Positions 25,977 through 35,238 of a stretch of DNA of 64,000 nucleotides are shown in pieces (positions within the stretch are counted from its first letter, which is position 1; the number at the start of each line of letters is the position of its first letter). The translations under genes were made by a program, and so were the position numbers. The DNA is from Halopiger djelfimassiliensis (GTDB lineage Archaea > Halobacteriota > Halobacteria > Halobacteriales > Natrialbaceae). The stretch covers positions 324,883-388,882 of the forward strand of contig NZ_HG315687.1 in assembly GCF_000455365.1 (NCBI RefSeq). The letters are read 5' to 3'. The notes under the pieces are model-generated. The model saw only the letters and a program-made list of their open reading frames with translations, had not been told where the DNA came from and did no database searches.

Positions 25977-26396
25977 CTACTCGATGTCGATTTGCTTCGA
26001 CTCGTCGGATCCCCTGACCTTCGGCAGTCGAACCGTCAGGACGCCGTCCTCGTAGCCGGCCGATACTTCGTCTTCCTCGACGGGATCGGGGAGGCGAATG
26101 CGGCGGTTGGCCGCCTTTCGGTTCCGCTCGCGCCGGAGATACTCCCCGTCCGTCACCGTCGTTTCGTCCTCGCGGTTCGCCTCGAGCCGCAGGGTCCCCT
26201 CCGAGAGCGTCAGGTCGATGTCGTCGGTCTCGTACCCCGGAAGATCAGCCGTGACGACGTACTCAGCACCCGTATCCACGACATCGACGGGAACCGATCC
26301 CGGCACCTGCAGTCCGCCGCCGGCCATGCCTTCTTCGACCTGCCGACTGACGCGGTCGAGCATCTCCTCTATTTCGTCGAACGGGCTTCGTCGCAT
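25977..26396 (-). CDS. Hsp20/alpha-crystallin small heat-shock protein
   Basis: 139 residues. The alpha-crystallin domain spans about 35-130, with the ADLPGYETDDIDLTLSEGTL core, an LRRERN segment and the VSAGYEDGVLTVRLPK strand. Small heat-shock proteins hold unfolded proteins in oligomers without ATP. The C-terminal IXI-like anchor is present as IDIE. The start at MRRSPFDEIEEMLDRV (26396) is chosen over an in-frame ATG 14 codons upstream because it matches the usual haloarchaeal N-terminus. Confidence 0.92.
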   Translation of the reverse strand: MRRSPFDEIEEMLDRVSRQVEEGMAGGGLQVPGSVPVDVVDTGAEYVVTADLPGYETDDIDLTLSEGTLRLEANREDETTVTDGEYLRRERNRKAANRRIRLPDPVEEDEVSAGYEDGVLTVRLPKVRGSDESKQIDIE

Positions 26397-26483
26397 ACCC
26401 GACAGTACGGCCTCGAGTGGGATAAATTCTGCCCGCACCGTGAGGACAGAACCGTCGCGATCCGAGGCGGTCTCCGAGCGCGA

Positions 26484-26939
26484 CTACTCCGGCAGCGTCA
26501 CCAGTCCGGCCTCGAGCGCATCCCACAGGACGTCGCGTGCGTGGCCGTCCGGATCGACGTGCTCGTAGACCGCCTTGACCTCGCCCTCGGCGAGGAAAAA
26601 GGTCGTTCTCGCGGCCGCGCCATCCTCGACGTCGACGTCGAAGGCGGCGGCGAGGTCGCCGTCTGGATCCGCGAGCAGATCGAACTCGAGGTCCTCGGAC
26701 TCGCAAAACGACCGGTGGGAGTCGACATCGTCGGTCGAGACGCCGTAGACGGCGGCGCCGGCGTCCCGATAGGTCTCCAGTTCCCGCTGGAACTGGTTCG
26801 CCTCGATCGTACAGCCCGGCGTCTCGTCGCGCGGATAGAAGTACAGGACCGTCGGCTCCGCGAACTCGAGGGTGAGTTCCTCGCCGTCCTGGTTCCGTGC
26901 GCGTACGGTCGGCGCGTCCGAGCCAGTCTCGAGTGGCAT
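26484..26939 (-). CDS. bcp: thioredoxin-dependent peroxiredoxin, Bcp/PrxQ type
   Basis: 151 residues. Reduces hydroperoxides. The active site is PRDETPGCTIEANQF with peroxidatic Cys43. The usual resolving Cys five residues later is Asn48, but a second Cys at 79 (SFCESED) lies in the helix where some archaeal Bcp proteins place the resolving Cys. The start at MPLETGSDAP is preferred over longer in-frame options because it begins the conserved fold. Unlike the redoxin at 14067 it keeps its catalytic residue. Confidence 0.93.
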   Translation of the reverse strand: MPLETGSDAPTVRARNQDGEELTLEFAEPTVLYFYPRDETPGCTIEANQFQRELETYRDAGAAVYGVSTDDVDSHRSFCESEDLEFDLLADPDGDLAAAFDVDVEDGAAARTTFFLAEGEVKAVYEHVDPDGHARDVLWDALEAGLVTLPE

Positions 26940-27006
26940 ACGTGACGGTACTGCGATCGGGCGGAAACGGCTTTCGGTCACTCGAGGAACAGTCGGATCT
27001 CGGATT

Positions 27007-27816
27007 TCACTCGACGACGTGTTCGATGTCGTACGAGCCGAGTCGCCGAACCCAGCCGTTCTCGGCGATGTCCTCGATGTCCTCGATCGCTTCTTTCGTC
27101 CGCGATTCGTACAGCCCGGCCTCGATATCGACGTGGAAGACGTAGTCGCCCAGCCGCCGTCCGCTGGGTCGTGACTCGACGCGAGAGAGGTTGATGTCCC
27201 GGTCGGCAAACGGCTCGAGCAACTCGAGCAGCAGTCCGGGGTAGTTCGCGTTCGGATAGACGACCAGCGAGGTCTTGCCGCCGCCCTTCGAGCGTTCGGC
27301 CGCGGGTGCGATCGCGAAAAAGCGGGTGGCGTTCGAGTCCTGATCCTGAATGTCCTCGGCCAGTACCGCGAGGTCGCCGTCGGCGTTCGCCGGATGGCCG
27401 ATCCCCGCGATTGAGTGGTCGTCGCGTGCCAACTCGACGCCCTTGGCCGTGCTCGCGACGGCTTCGAGGGTAACGTCGGGGTAGTTTCGCTCGAGGTAGG
27501 TCCGACACTGGGCCAGCGCCTGAGAGTGGCTGGCGATGGTGTCGAACCCCTCGCTCTGGGCGAGCAGCGCGTGTCTGATCGGCGTGACGATTTCGCGGAC
27601 GACGGCGACGTCGTAGTCGGCCAGTGCGTCGAGGCTCTCGGTAACGCTGCCCTCGATACTGTTTTCGATGGGGATAACGCCGCGGTCGTGGTCGCCGGCG
27701 GCGACGGCGTCGACGATCGTCGTTACCGACTGGCGAAACTCGATCTCGTCTGCGGCGGTAACGCTTGCCGCCCGGTGTGAGTAGGTCCCTTCGGGACCGA
27801 GCGTGACTGTGTTCAT
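27007..27816 (-). CDS. pheA: prephenate dehydratase
   Basis: 269 residues. Converts prephenate to phenylpyruvate in phenylalanine synthesis. The catalytic domain starts MNTVTLGPEGTYSHRAA, includes GVIPIENSIEGSV, and has the catalytic NATRFFAI (TRF) motif. A C-terminal ACT domain (about 180-260) with LLELLEPFADRDINLSRVESRPS gives feedback control by phenylalanine. It is mono-functional, with no fused chorismate mutase. The start at 27816 fits the conserved N-terminus. It is followed on the same strand by bcp, 67 bases away. Confidence 0.95.
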   Translation of the reverse strand: MNTVTLGPEGTYSHRAASVTAADEIEFRQSVTTIVDAVAAGDHDRGVIPIENSIEGSVTESLDALADYDVAVVREIVTPIRHALLAQSEGFDTIASHSQALAQCRTYLERNYPDVTLEAVASTAKGVELARDDHSIAGIGHPANADGDLAVLAEDIQDQDSNATRFFAIAPAAERSKGGGKTSLVVYPNANYPGLLLELLEPFADRDINLSRVESRPSGRRLGDYVFHVDIEAGLYESRTKEAIEDIEDIAENGWVRRLGSYDIEHVVE

Positions 27817-27989
27817 CACCCACCCTTTGCCGGGTCGGTGCCAAAAGAGCATCGAGTGTCGGTCACACGGTAGCACGGACCGTTGACCCGTCGGTCGGTC
27901 GCCGGTCCGGCTGTCGGTACTGTCCCGGTCGATCTATCGGGCGTCGCGTCGCTCGGCGATGGCGTCGACGAAAACGCTCCGGCCTCGAC

Positions 27990-28298
27990 TCACTCCTCGA
28001 GGTGTTCGATCCCCTGTTTCGACACGTTGGCTTCCGTAATCTCGTTTGGCATCCAGTCGGGTTTGTCGTCGGGTGCCGTCTCCTCCCAGGCCCACCCCTC
28101 GTAGATGTGAACCTTGTCGGTCCCTTTCTCCCGCAGTCTGAGTTCGACGCGCTCGGCGTCGTCCTCGCTCGAGCCGGGCTCGAGCCGCCGGGCCGCCTTG
28201 AGGGCGGCCTGGCGTGGCGTGTTCCCCGAAAAGACGCTCGTCTCTTCCCCGTTCGACTCCCGCAGCGCAAAGTTACGTTTACCGTCTTCACGTACCAT
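27990..28298 (-). CDS. non-histone chromosomal protein MC1
   Basis: 102 residues. DNA-bending architectural protein of haloarchaea and methanosarcinas. The family core is clear: RNFALRESNGEETSVFSG, TPRQAALKAARRLE, and DKVHIYEGWAWEE, followed by DWMPNEITEANVSKQGIEHLEE. MC1 binds DNA as a monomer and bends it sharply. The haloarchaeal version is more acidic than the methanogen one, as expected for high salt. A TATA-like element lies about 40 bases before the ATG, leaving a short leader. Confidence 0.93.
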   Translation of the reverse strand: MVREDGKRNFALRESNGEETSVFSGNTPRQAALKAARRLEPGSSEDDAERVELRLREKGTDKVHIYEGWAWEETAPDDKPDWMPNEITEANVSKQGIEHLEE

Positions 28299-28391
28299 GG
28301 TTTCGCCTCCGTGTCAAACGAGCACACGACCCGACATAAAGATATCCCCCAAAATCGACCGACTGCGCCGGTATCTTTAAGTCCGCTCGGT

Positions 28392-28425
28392 CCGCACCGT
28401 CCCGCAGTATTCGCAGTCGGTGCGG
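28392..28425. repeat. 8-bp inverted repeat between MC1 and the AbrB-like gene
   Basis: CCGCACCG at 28392-28399 and CGGTGCGG at 28418-28425 form a perfect 8-bp stem around an 18-base spacer. A TATA-like TCTTTAAG lies just before it (28374-28381). It is in a 238-base gap between divergent MC1 and the AbrB-like gene. It could be an operator or the stem of a small RNA. Confidence 0.4.
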
Positions 28426-28494
28426 CGGGCAGTCACTGTCACGACGGTCAGTTCAGTTCAGTTTCCGGAGGAACTCGCCTGTGCGTCGAAAACA

Positions 28495-28505
28495 CTTAAG
28501 TATAT
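28495..28505 (+). promoter_or_regulatory. TATA box of the AbrB-like gene
   Basis: CTTAAGTATAT lies about 37 bases before the ATG at 28537, implying a leader of about ten bases. Confidence 0.55.
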
Positions 28506-28536
28506 CCTGCGGCGAAGTTCGTCATAGAATCCCGCG

Positions 28537-28734
28537 ATGGTACGGAAAAAGAAGCTGAGTCCAAGCGGTGCGAAAGACGAAGACGGCAACTACCACAACG
28601 TCCATCTGAATCTCCACGAGGACGAACTCGCAGTCGCGGGCATGGATATCGGCGACGAGGTTTTCGTCCGCGTCCGGGACGGCAAGATCATCATCCAAAA
28701 GGCCGACGAAGACGAGGTCGAACACGAGTTCTAG
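28537..28734 (+). CDS. AbrB/SpoVT-like small protein
   Basis: 65 residues with the swapped-hairpin AbrB pattern: HNVHLNLHEDELAVAGMDIGDEVFVRVRDGKIIIQKAD. Haloarchaea carry many such short AbrB-like proteins, presumed DNA-binding dimers, sometimes with phosphate-uptake or toxin-antitoxin roles. No toxin gene is adjacent. The N-terminus is lysine-rich (MVRKKKLSPSG), which suits DNA contact and is unusual in this acidic proteome. Confidence 0.85.
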   Translation: MVRKKKLSPSGAKDEDGNYHNVHLNLHEDELAVAGMDIGDEVFVRVRDGKIIIQKADEDEVEHEF

Positions 28735-28991
28735 CGGACCGTCTTCCCGCGGATTCCACGAACGGCTCTCGCTCCTTTCCCCTCGAGACGCCAGTTTTCG
28801 GCTGTGATTCGATTTCCGGTCGTGACCCGGACCGCTCGGGGTCGCCGTTTGTCGCGTCGGCCGCTGAAAAACCAAAATCAACTACGTTCTGATACGTAAA
28901 AATACCCTTTCCAGATACATTCACTCATTCTGCTAGCTATATGTTCGGAATTATCGTGGGCAGACCGTGTGGGGTGGACCCACGATAGCCA

Positions 28992-31859
28992 ATGTCAAAC
29001 AAAAGTAACCGATCGGAATCACCACGACGTTCCGACCGAACCATTGGGACTACCGCTGACGCCGCGTCCGACATCGACGACGCGTTCTCGGACAGCGCCA
29101 TCGACCGACGGACGTTCCTCAGTCTCTCGGCTGCGACGGGGACCGCGCTCGCGCTCCCCGGGGCCGCGACTGCGGACGTCCGGGACGAGCCGATGACCGA
29201 CGAGTACGAGTTCGTCGTCAACCACACCCCCGACGAGTACGAGGCACCGACTATCATCGAGTTCGCCGACCGGGAGGCGCTCGAGGCGTTCGCCGACGAG
29301 TACGAGGAGACGCCCGATCCCGAGCGTCCCCGGCCGCCGAAGGCCGTCACCCGCCTCTCGCCGACGCCGGCCGCACACGCACATCTCACCGCCGACGAGG
29401 TCGCCGACGTCCTCGGGTTCGACGGGATCGAACGAATGGACTTCTCGCCGGGTGCGAACCCGTGGTGGAAGATCGAGGCCCCGTACGAGAGCGGCGTCTT
29501 CCCGTCGGTCGAGCAGGCACGGAACTACGTCTCGTACGCCGAAACCGTTCAGGGACTCGAGCATATCGCGGCCGAGCATCCCGACCGAGTCCGCGTCCAG
29601 GCGGTCAGCGAGTCGCCGGGCTGGAACAACCAGTACACCGGCACGGACCCGGATCCGAAACCCGTCTACGTCGCCGAGGTCGCGAAAAACGTCCGCGACA
29701 GGGAGTCGTTCGACGGGAAGCCGAAGGCGGTTTACTCCCTCTCGATCCACGGGGACGAGCGGGCCGGGGTGGAAAGCGGGTGCCGATTGATCGAGGATCT
29801 CGCGGCGGGGCGAGCCGACGAGTTCGAGCCGTTGCTCGAGGAGATCGCCCTCGTGTTCCTGTTTACCAATCCCGACGGCTGGGTCTCGCGGCGGCCACAG
29901 ACCGAGATTCCGTGGATCGACGACCACGACACGAACTTCCAGCGCGGGAACGCGCGCCGTTTCGACGGCCAGCAGATCGATACGAACCGGCAGTATCCGA
30001 CGATCGGCTGGGTAAACCCCAGCTTCCGGCCGGCCGAACCCGACGGTGCGCCCGAGGAGTTCTTCGACCTGGTCCCGGACGCGCTCGGGATCGTCGAGCA
30101 CTTCCGCGGGTACGACAACGTGGCGTTCCTCTGTGATTACCACGGGATGTACACCGCGGATCACATGGTGTTCAACCTCGAGACGAACGCGCCGTTCGAC
30201 CACGACGGGACTCACGATCTGGACGAGGTCAACCGCCGAATCGGCGAAGGGATGCAGGCCCACTGGGGCGACGTCGACGCGATCGCGGACGACATCGCCA
30301 CGGCCGGCGAGGAGCGGTACGGAACCCCGTTCGTTCCGACGGGTGACAGCTTCGACGGCTTGTTCGACTGGGGATCGATCTACGATTCGCTCTCCTACCA
30401 GATCACCGGCAGCCTCCTCGGCTGGGCCGGGCAACCGGAAGCGTTCGGCGGACTCGGTGCGATCACCGTCGCTCCGGAGATCATTCTCTCGAACCACGTC
30501 GCCGACGCACAGATGGAGTGGAAACCGTACTGGTCGCGCCACTACGTCACGGCCTACCGGATCTCGATGCGCGAACTCGCCGAGATGACCGCCCGCGAGA
30601 CGAGCGCGACCATCGCGACCGGCGGGCAAAACACCGCCTACGTCACCGCGGACGAACTCACCCGGTCATCGGCTGAGCTCCCCCACACCGACGGTGCCGA
30701 ACACGGCCACGGACAGGACTCCGAGACGACGGTACAGCGGAGTCACGACGTCGTTCATCCCGGACCCGACACACAGTCCGCGGTCGGTACCGAGACGACC
30801 GACGAGACACACTCGCTGTTCGTCCACCTCGACGGCGTTCGCCACGCTACCGAGGGGACGGTTCGCCTCAGAAGGCCAAACGGTTCCGTCGTCCGCGAGA
30901 TCGACCTCTCCGCGAAGGCGGACCCGGCCGATCGAACGGCTCGCAAACACGACTTCGAGGAACTGTTCGTCAGGCGACCGCAGGCTGGCCAGTGGGCCGT
31001 CGAGGTCGAAAGCGACGTCGAAATCCGGGTCACGACGACGCGGCTCGAGACCGAGGGTGAGATCCCCGATCCGAAGGAGGTCCTCGGCTACGAGCAACGC
31101 GAGTACAGCGTCGATCCGATGCAGTTTTTCGCCGACCTCGAGCCGTACCTCGAGGACGGCTGGATCGACGAGCTTCCGGTCAGTGCCGTCGGTGACGGGC
31201 AGTTGGTCCGGAGTGACTCGACGGGGCGTCGCTGTGACAAACTCGTCGTCTCACACGACGTCGGGATCGACAACCCGCTGTACGTCTCCATGATCGAAAC
31301 GTTCCTCTCGGTCGGTGGCGATCTGGTCCTTACGGATACGGGCGTGAACCTGCTCGGCGAACTCGACGTCGGCGAGGCCGCAGCCATCGATCACGAGGAT
31401 ATCCACGACACCGTCGTCCCGTTTGCGAACCTCGAGAACAGGGACTTCGACCATCCGCTCCTGGCGGGCGTCCGGCCCCGACAGCAGGAGGTCTGGAAGG
31501 GGTCACAGCTCGGGTACACCACCGGCGTCGACCAGCCAGCGACGGTCGTCGACATCGACGCGTTCGAGGACGCCGGCGGCAACGTCGCCGGGACCTTCAC
31601 GCGGTGGACCGAGGTCGACGGCACCATGCGACCGGTCGAACCCGGCGTCGGCGCTGGGATGCTTTCGGCTGGCGACTCCGAGATCGCGGTCCTTGGCTCC
31701 GTGCTCCCGCCGGCCCAACAGACGGAGCTTCACCCGTTCGGCATGGCGGACTACGCCGTCTCGTTTATGGGCCACACGCTCGTCTGTAACGCGCTCGGCT
31801 TCGAACAGCGGCGGTACGTCGACGGCGAACTCGTCCGCACCTACGGCGACATCCGGTAG
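28992..31859 (+). CDS. Tat-exported M14 zinc carboxypeptidase-like protein
   Basis: 955 residues. The N-terminus has a twin-arginine signal (DRRTFLSLSAATGTALALP) after a 36-residue lead. The M14 domain (about 160-540) has the zinc pair HGDE at His253/Glu256 and a third ligand candidate His384 (CDYHGMYTADH); a candidate catalytic Glu496 is in VAPEIILSNHV. Downstream are a pre-peptidase-like beta domain (about 600-700) and a C-terminal domain with SVGGDLVLTDTGVNLL resembling glutamine-amidotransferase-like folds. It is expected outside the cell, cleaving C-terminal residues or peptides. Stand-alone gene; a TATA-like AAAAATA lies about 90 bases upstream. Confidence 0.88.
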   Translation: MSNKSNRSESPRRSDRTIGTTADAASDIDDAFSDSAIDRRTFLSLSAATGTALALPGAATADVRDEPMTDEYEFVVNHTPDEYEAPTIIEFADREALEAFADEYEETPDPERPRPPKAVTRLSPTPAAHAHLTADEVADVLGFDGIERMDFSPGANPWWKIEAPYESGVFPSVEQARNYVSYAETVQGLEHIAAEHPDRVRVQAVSESPGWNNQYTGTDPDPKPVYVAEVAKNVRDRESFDGKPKAVYSLSIHGDERAGVESGCRLIEDLAAGRADEFEPLLEEIALVFLFTNPDGWVSRRPQTEIPWIDDHDTNFQRGNARRFDGQQIDTNRQYPTIGWVNPSFRPAEPDGAPEEFFDLVPDALGIVEHFRGYDNVAFLCDYHGMYTADHMVFNLETNAPFDHDGTHDLDEVNRRIGEGMQAHWGDVDAIADDIATAGEERYGTPFVPTGDSFDGLFDWGSIYDSLSYQITGSLLGWAGQPEAFGGLGAITVAPEIILSNHVADAQMEWKPYWSRHYVTAYRISMRELAEMTARETSATIATGGQNTAYVTADELTRSSAELPHTDGAEHGHGQDSETTVQRSHDVVHPGPDTQSAVGTETTDETHSLFVHLDGVRHATEGTVRLRRPNGSVVREIDLSAKADPADRTARKHDFEELFVRRPQAGQWAVEVESDVEIRVTTTRLETEGEIPDPKEVLGYEQREYSVDPMQFFADLEPYLEDGWIDELPVSAVGDGQLVRSDSTGRRCDKLVVSHDVGIDNPLYVSMIETFLSVGGDLVLTDTGVNLLGELDVGEAAAIDHEDIHDTVVPFANLENRDFDHPLLAGVRPRQQEVWKGSQLGYTTGVDQPATVVDIDAFEDAGGNVAGTFTRWTEVDGTMRPVEPGVGAGMLSAGDSEIAVLGSVLPPAQQTELHPFGMADYAVSFMGHTLVCNALGFEQRRYVDGELVRTYGDIR

Positions 31860-31873
31860 GCCGACCTCGTGGG

Positions 31874-33712
31874 TTACCGCAGCGCCGCGAGGTCGAACTC
31901 GAACCCGGCCGCGGGCACCTCGAGATCGTGCTCGACGAGTACTTTCGGGTGGAACTCGCCGATGACACCGACTGGTTCGCCGTCGATGACGACGCTTGCA
32001 GTTCGACCCGAGATGAAGGATGGGTGTTCGACGGGTGGCGTCTCGAGGTCGACGTCGAACCGGCGGGCCAGCGCTTGGAGACGGGCTTTGGCGTCCTCGT
32101 AGCCGGCCTCGTGGCTCGCCAGAACGGCCCCGATCCGTCGCCGTTCCGCGACGCCGGTGTTCTCGCTCTCATCAACGGCGGCGGTAAAGCCGATCTCCGC
32201 CAGCTGCTGCGGGTACGCGCGGTGGGTGTTTCGCTCGAGGACCATCAACAGCGACGGCGTGACCCACGTCCGAAGCATGGTGTAGTCCTCGCTGTAGGGT
32301 TCCTTGATCGTCGGTGCCGGGGTGAACCCGTAGGGCCGACCGTCGTAGACGTCGGGAATCCGGTCGAGCATCCCCTCGAGCGGCCGTTCTTCGAACGCGA
32401 TCCCTTCGTCTCGTGCGTGTTCCGCGCTCGCGGCGTCATCGGCCGTGACCAGGCTACTGGCGTCCGCCCCGTACTCGCGCATCATGCGCCAGTAGTTCTC
32501 GGTTTCGTTGCTCATGTGGAAGTTCAGCATGTCCTCGAACCCGAGTCCGACAAGCTGGGTGCGGACGGCTCGCTCGAGCCGGGAGCGTTCGTGGCGGCCG
32601 CCGACGGTACCGACGTCGGGGTACCGGGGCTCGAGGTCGTTGAACCCGTAGGCCCGGCCGAGGTCGTCGATGACGTCCAGCGGATGGAGCACGTCGACGC
32701 GGTAGGGCGGGACCGTCACCTCGTAGACGAGGTCGCCGTCCTCGCTTTCGTCCGGCTCCGCCTCGAGACCCGAGCGCTCGGCCAGGTCGGTCACTTCGTC
32801 GGGGTCGAGATCGATCCCGAGGATCGTCTCGATGCGCTCGTGGGCGACCGTCTTCGTTTTCGTCGAGAGGTCGGGACGGACGATCTCGTGGTCGGGGTAT
32901 TCGATCCGTACGTCCTCGAGCGTGGCCCCACGGGCGGCCAGCGCGTAGCAGACGATGTTCAGCATCTTGTCGATCGTCCACTGATCGGTGCCGGTCATCT
33001 CGACGAACAGATCCCGCGAGTCGGTGGTGACCTCGGTGCGGCGGCCGTTGATCACCGGCGGGAACGAGAACAGCCCGAGGTCGTCGTAGATCGCCGGATA
33101 GCGTTCGTACTCGCTGACGAGGTCGGCGTAGGTCTGGCCCGTCTGGTGGTCCTCGAGCACCTGTGCCGGCGTCATCTCCGCGTCCGCGTCGAGGGGGACG
33201 AACGTGTCCTCGTCGGGTTCGAGGCCGACGTACTCGATCGTCGGGGTCCCCTCGGTGGCGGGGCTGCCCTTGAGCATCGTCAGATCGTGGATCCCGATCG
33301 CGCCTTTCGCCCGCTTGCGGCCCATCGTCGCGTGGAGCTTCTCCTGCAGTTGAATGAGCGACTCGAGGGCCGTCTCGTCGAGATCGACGTTGCGAACAAC
33401 CGCGCCCGTGACGTACGGCCGGTCGTCCGGCACCGACTCGTCGACCTCGATCGTCCACTCGGCCGTATTCGTGGATGGAACGTGGACGCCGCGGGCGTCG
33501 CCGTACTGGTAGCGCATCGAGCGCGCCACGCCCTCGACCGAGAGCCGATCGAGCCGATCGGGGGCGAACTCGAGTTCGAACTCGCCGTCCTCGGTGCGGC
33601 CCTCGAACTCGAGGCCGAGCCCGAACAGGTCGTCCTTCAGCTCGTCGTCGCTTTTCTCCTCGCGACCGGTCAACCCGCGCAGTTCGTCGGGATCGATGTC
33701 GACGGTTGGCAT
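31874..33712 (-). CDS. pheT: phenylalanyl-tRNA synthetase beta subunit
   Basis: 612 residues, the archaeal-type beta subunit (shorter than the bacterial form of about 800 residues). It starts MPTVDIDPDELRGLTGR. The B3/B4 tRNA/editing region lies in the first half, with VTGAVVRNVDL and ATMGRKRAKGAIGIHDL. The C-terminal half is the inactive class II-like core (NFHMSNETENYWRMM and later GVIGEFHPKVL). It partners PheS in an (alpha-beta)2 enzyme. Its ATG overlaps the pheS stop by one base, so translation is coupled. Confidence 0.95.
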   Translation of the reverse strand: MPTVDIDPDELRGLTGREEKSDDELKDDLFGLGLEFEGRTEDGEFELEFAPDRLDRLSVEGVARSMRYQYGDARGVHVPSTNTAEWTIEVDESVPDDRPYVTGAVVRNVDLDETALESLIQLQEKLHATMGRKRAKGAIGIHDLTMLKGSPATEGTPTIEYVGLEPDEDTFVPLDADAEMTPAQVLEDHQTGQTYADLVSEYERYPAIYDDLGLFSFPPVINGRRTEVTTDSRDLFVEMTGTDQWTIDKMLNIVCYALAARGATLEDVRIEYPDHEIVRPDLSTKTKTVAHERIETILGIDLDPDEVTDLAERSGLEAEPDESEDGDLVYEVTVPPYRVDVLHPLDVIDDLGRAYGFNDLEPRYPDVGTVGGRHERSRLERAVRTQLVGLGFEDMLNFHMSNETENYWRMMREYGADASSLVTADDAASAEHARDEGIAFEERPLEGMLDRIPDVYDGRPYGFTPAPTIKEPYSEDYTMLRTWVTPSLLMVLERNTHRAYPQQLAEIGFTAAVDESENTGVAERRRIGAVLASHEAGYEDAKARLQALARRFDVDLETPPVEHPSFISGRTASVVIDGEPVGVIGEFHPKVLVEHDLEVPAAGFEFDLAALR

Positions 33713-35238
33713 CAGTAGCTCACCTCCGCGTTCCGCAGGAACTCGAGATCGGCCAGCGTCCCGTGGAGGTCGCGGATGTCCTCCGCGCCGGTCGTCAACA
33801 TGGCGAGTCGCTCGAGGGCCAGTCCCCAGGCCATGACGTCACAGTCGACGCCCAGCGGCTCGAGCATCTCCTCGCGGAAGATCCCGGAGTTACCGATCTC
33901 GATCAGTTCGCCCGTCGTCGGATGCGTGCCGAACAGCTCGAAACTCGGCTCGGTGTAGGGGTTGTAGTGGGGTTTGAACTGGATATCCTCGATGCCGAAC
34001 TGGGCGTAGAACTCCTCGAAGGTACCCATCAGATCGCGCACCGAGAGGTCCTCGGCCATCACCCACCCCTCGATCTGGTAGAACTCGAGCAGGTGGGTCG
34101 CGTCGAGCGTATCGTTGCGGTAGGCCTTCTCGACGCTGAAAAAGCGCGCCGGCGGTTCGATCTCGCCGATTCCCTCGCCCGAGAGGTACCGCGTCGAGAG
34201 GGAGGTCGTATGCCCGCGCAAGGCAAGCGCCCGCGCGAAATCCTCATCCCACGGGGAATGATACCCCTCGCCGTCGTCGCCGACACCCTCCTTGTGGGCG
34301 CGCTCGACGGCCTCGACGAGCTCTTCGGGCAACTCGTCGATGTGGCTGGGCCGTTCCAGCGCGAACCGGTCCCAGTGCGTTCGCGCAGGGTGGTCCTGCG
34401 GCATGAACAGACAGTCGTTGATCCAGAAGTCCGCGTCGACGTGGGGACCGTCCATCTCCTGAAAACCCATGCCGACGAGGACGTCTTTGACGCGTTCTGC
34501 CATCTCCCGCAGGACGTGGACCGAGCCGCCCTCGAACTCCTCGGCGTCGGCCTCGACGTTGTAGTCGGCGAACTCGACGGTCTCCCACTCGCCGCTCGTG
34601 AGCAGTTCCGGCGTGACCTGCCCGACCGTCTCGGCGGTTTCGACCCCCGCCATCAGCTCCGTGACTCCCTGATCGGTCAGGGTTACCCCCCGGACGGTCG
34701 TCTCCGTGCGCTCGAGCAGGCCCCGACGCTCGAGCGACTCGAGCGTGTCGGCGTCGGCTTCGACGCTGTCGGCCGCGACCGCGTCCGCGTCGGCCAGCGT
34801 CTCGAGCGCGGTCGCCTCCGGATCCGCCGCCGGATCGGCGTCCGGGTCCGCGGTGATCTCGCCGCTGTCGATCGTTCCATACCCTTTGCGGGCGTAGTTC
34901 GACAGCGCGATGTCGACCGCGTCGCCCTCGAGCCCCGAGGCCCCGATGACCTGTCCCATCGAAACGGACCCGTCGTCCGCGCCCGCCTCGAGTGCGGCCT
35001 CGTAGAGCCGGATTTCGGGGAGCGTGCTGTCTGCATACTCACGCCCTTCGTCCGTGAGCGTGACCGTTTCGTCGACGCGTTCCTCGACGGCGACCAGCCC
35101 CTCCGACTCGAGTTCGAAGGCCGCCCCGGTGACGGTCTCTGGCGGGAGATCGGTCGCCTCGGCGAGGGCGTCGACGGCCGTCGCCTCGTCCGCGCTCGCG
35201 GCCTCGAGGACCGCGACCTGTGGTTCGGGAAGTTGCAT
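33712..35238 (-). CDS. pheS: phenylalanyl-tRNA synthetase alpha subunit
   Basis: 508 residues. Catalytic class II subunit; attaches phenylalanine to tRNA-Phe. The first 230 residues contain repeated winged-helix-like segments typical of archaeal/eukaryotic PheS. The catalytic domain has the motif 2 region ARFFSVEKAYRNDTLDATHL, FYQIEGWVMAEDLSV and the motif 3 stretch VMAWGLALERLAML. First gene of the pheST operon. A low-complexity D/A/E stretch near 110-150 is an insertion common in halophiles. Confidence 0.95.
   Translation of the reverse strand: MQLPEPQVAVLEAASADEATAVDALAEATDLPPETVTGAAFELESEGLVAVEERVDETVTLTDEGREYADSTLPEIRLYEAALEAGADDGSVSMGQVIGASGLEGDAVDIALSNYARKGYGTIDSGEITADPDADPAADPEATALETLADADAVAADSVEADADTLESLERRGLLERTETTVRGVTLTDQGVTELMAGVETAETVGQVTPELLTSGEWETVEFADYNVEADAEEFEGGSVHVLREMAERVKDVLVGMGFQEMDGPHVDADFWINDCLFMPQDHPARTHWDRFALERPSHIDELPEELVEAVERAHKEGVGDDGEGYHSPWDEDFARALALRGHTTSLSTRYLSGEGIGEIEPPARFFSVEKAYRNDTLDATHLLEFYQIEGWVMAEDLSVRDLMGTFEEFYAQFGIEDIQFKPHYNPYTEPSFELFGTHPTTGELIEIGNSGIFREEMLEPLGVDCDVMAWGLALERLAMLTTGAEDIRDLHGTLADLEFLRNAEVSY

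Noticed and set aside
28537..28734. AbrB-like gene as the antitoxin of a toxin-antitoxin pair
   Set aside because: No toxin-sized partner gene next to it on the same strand.
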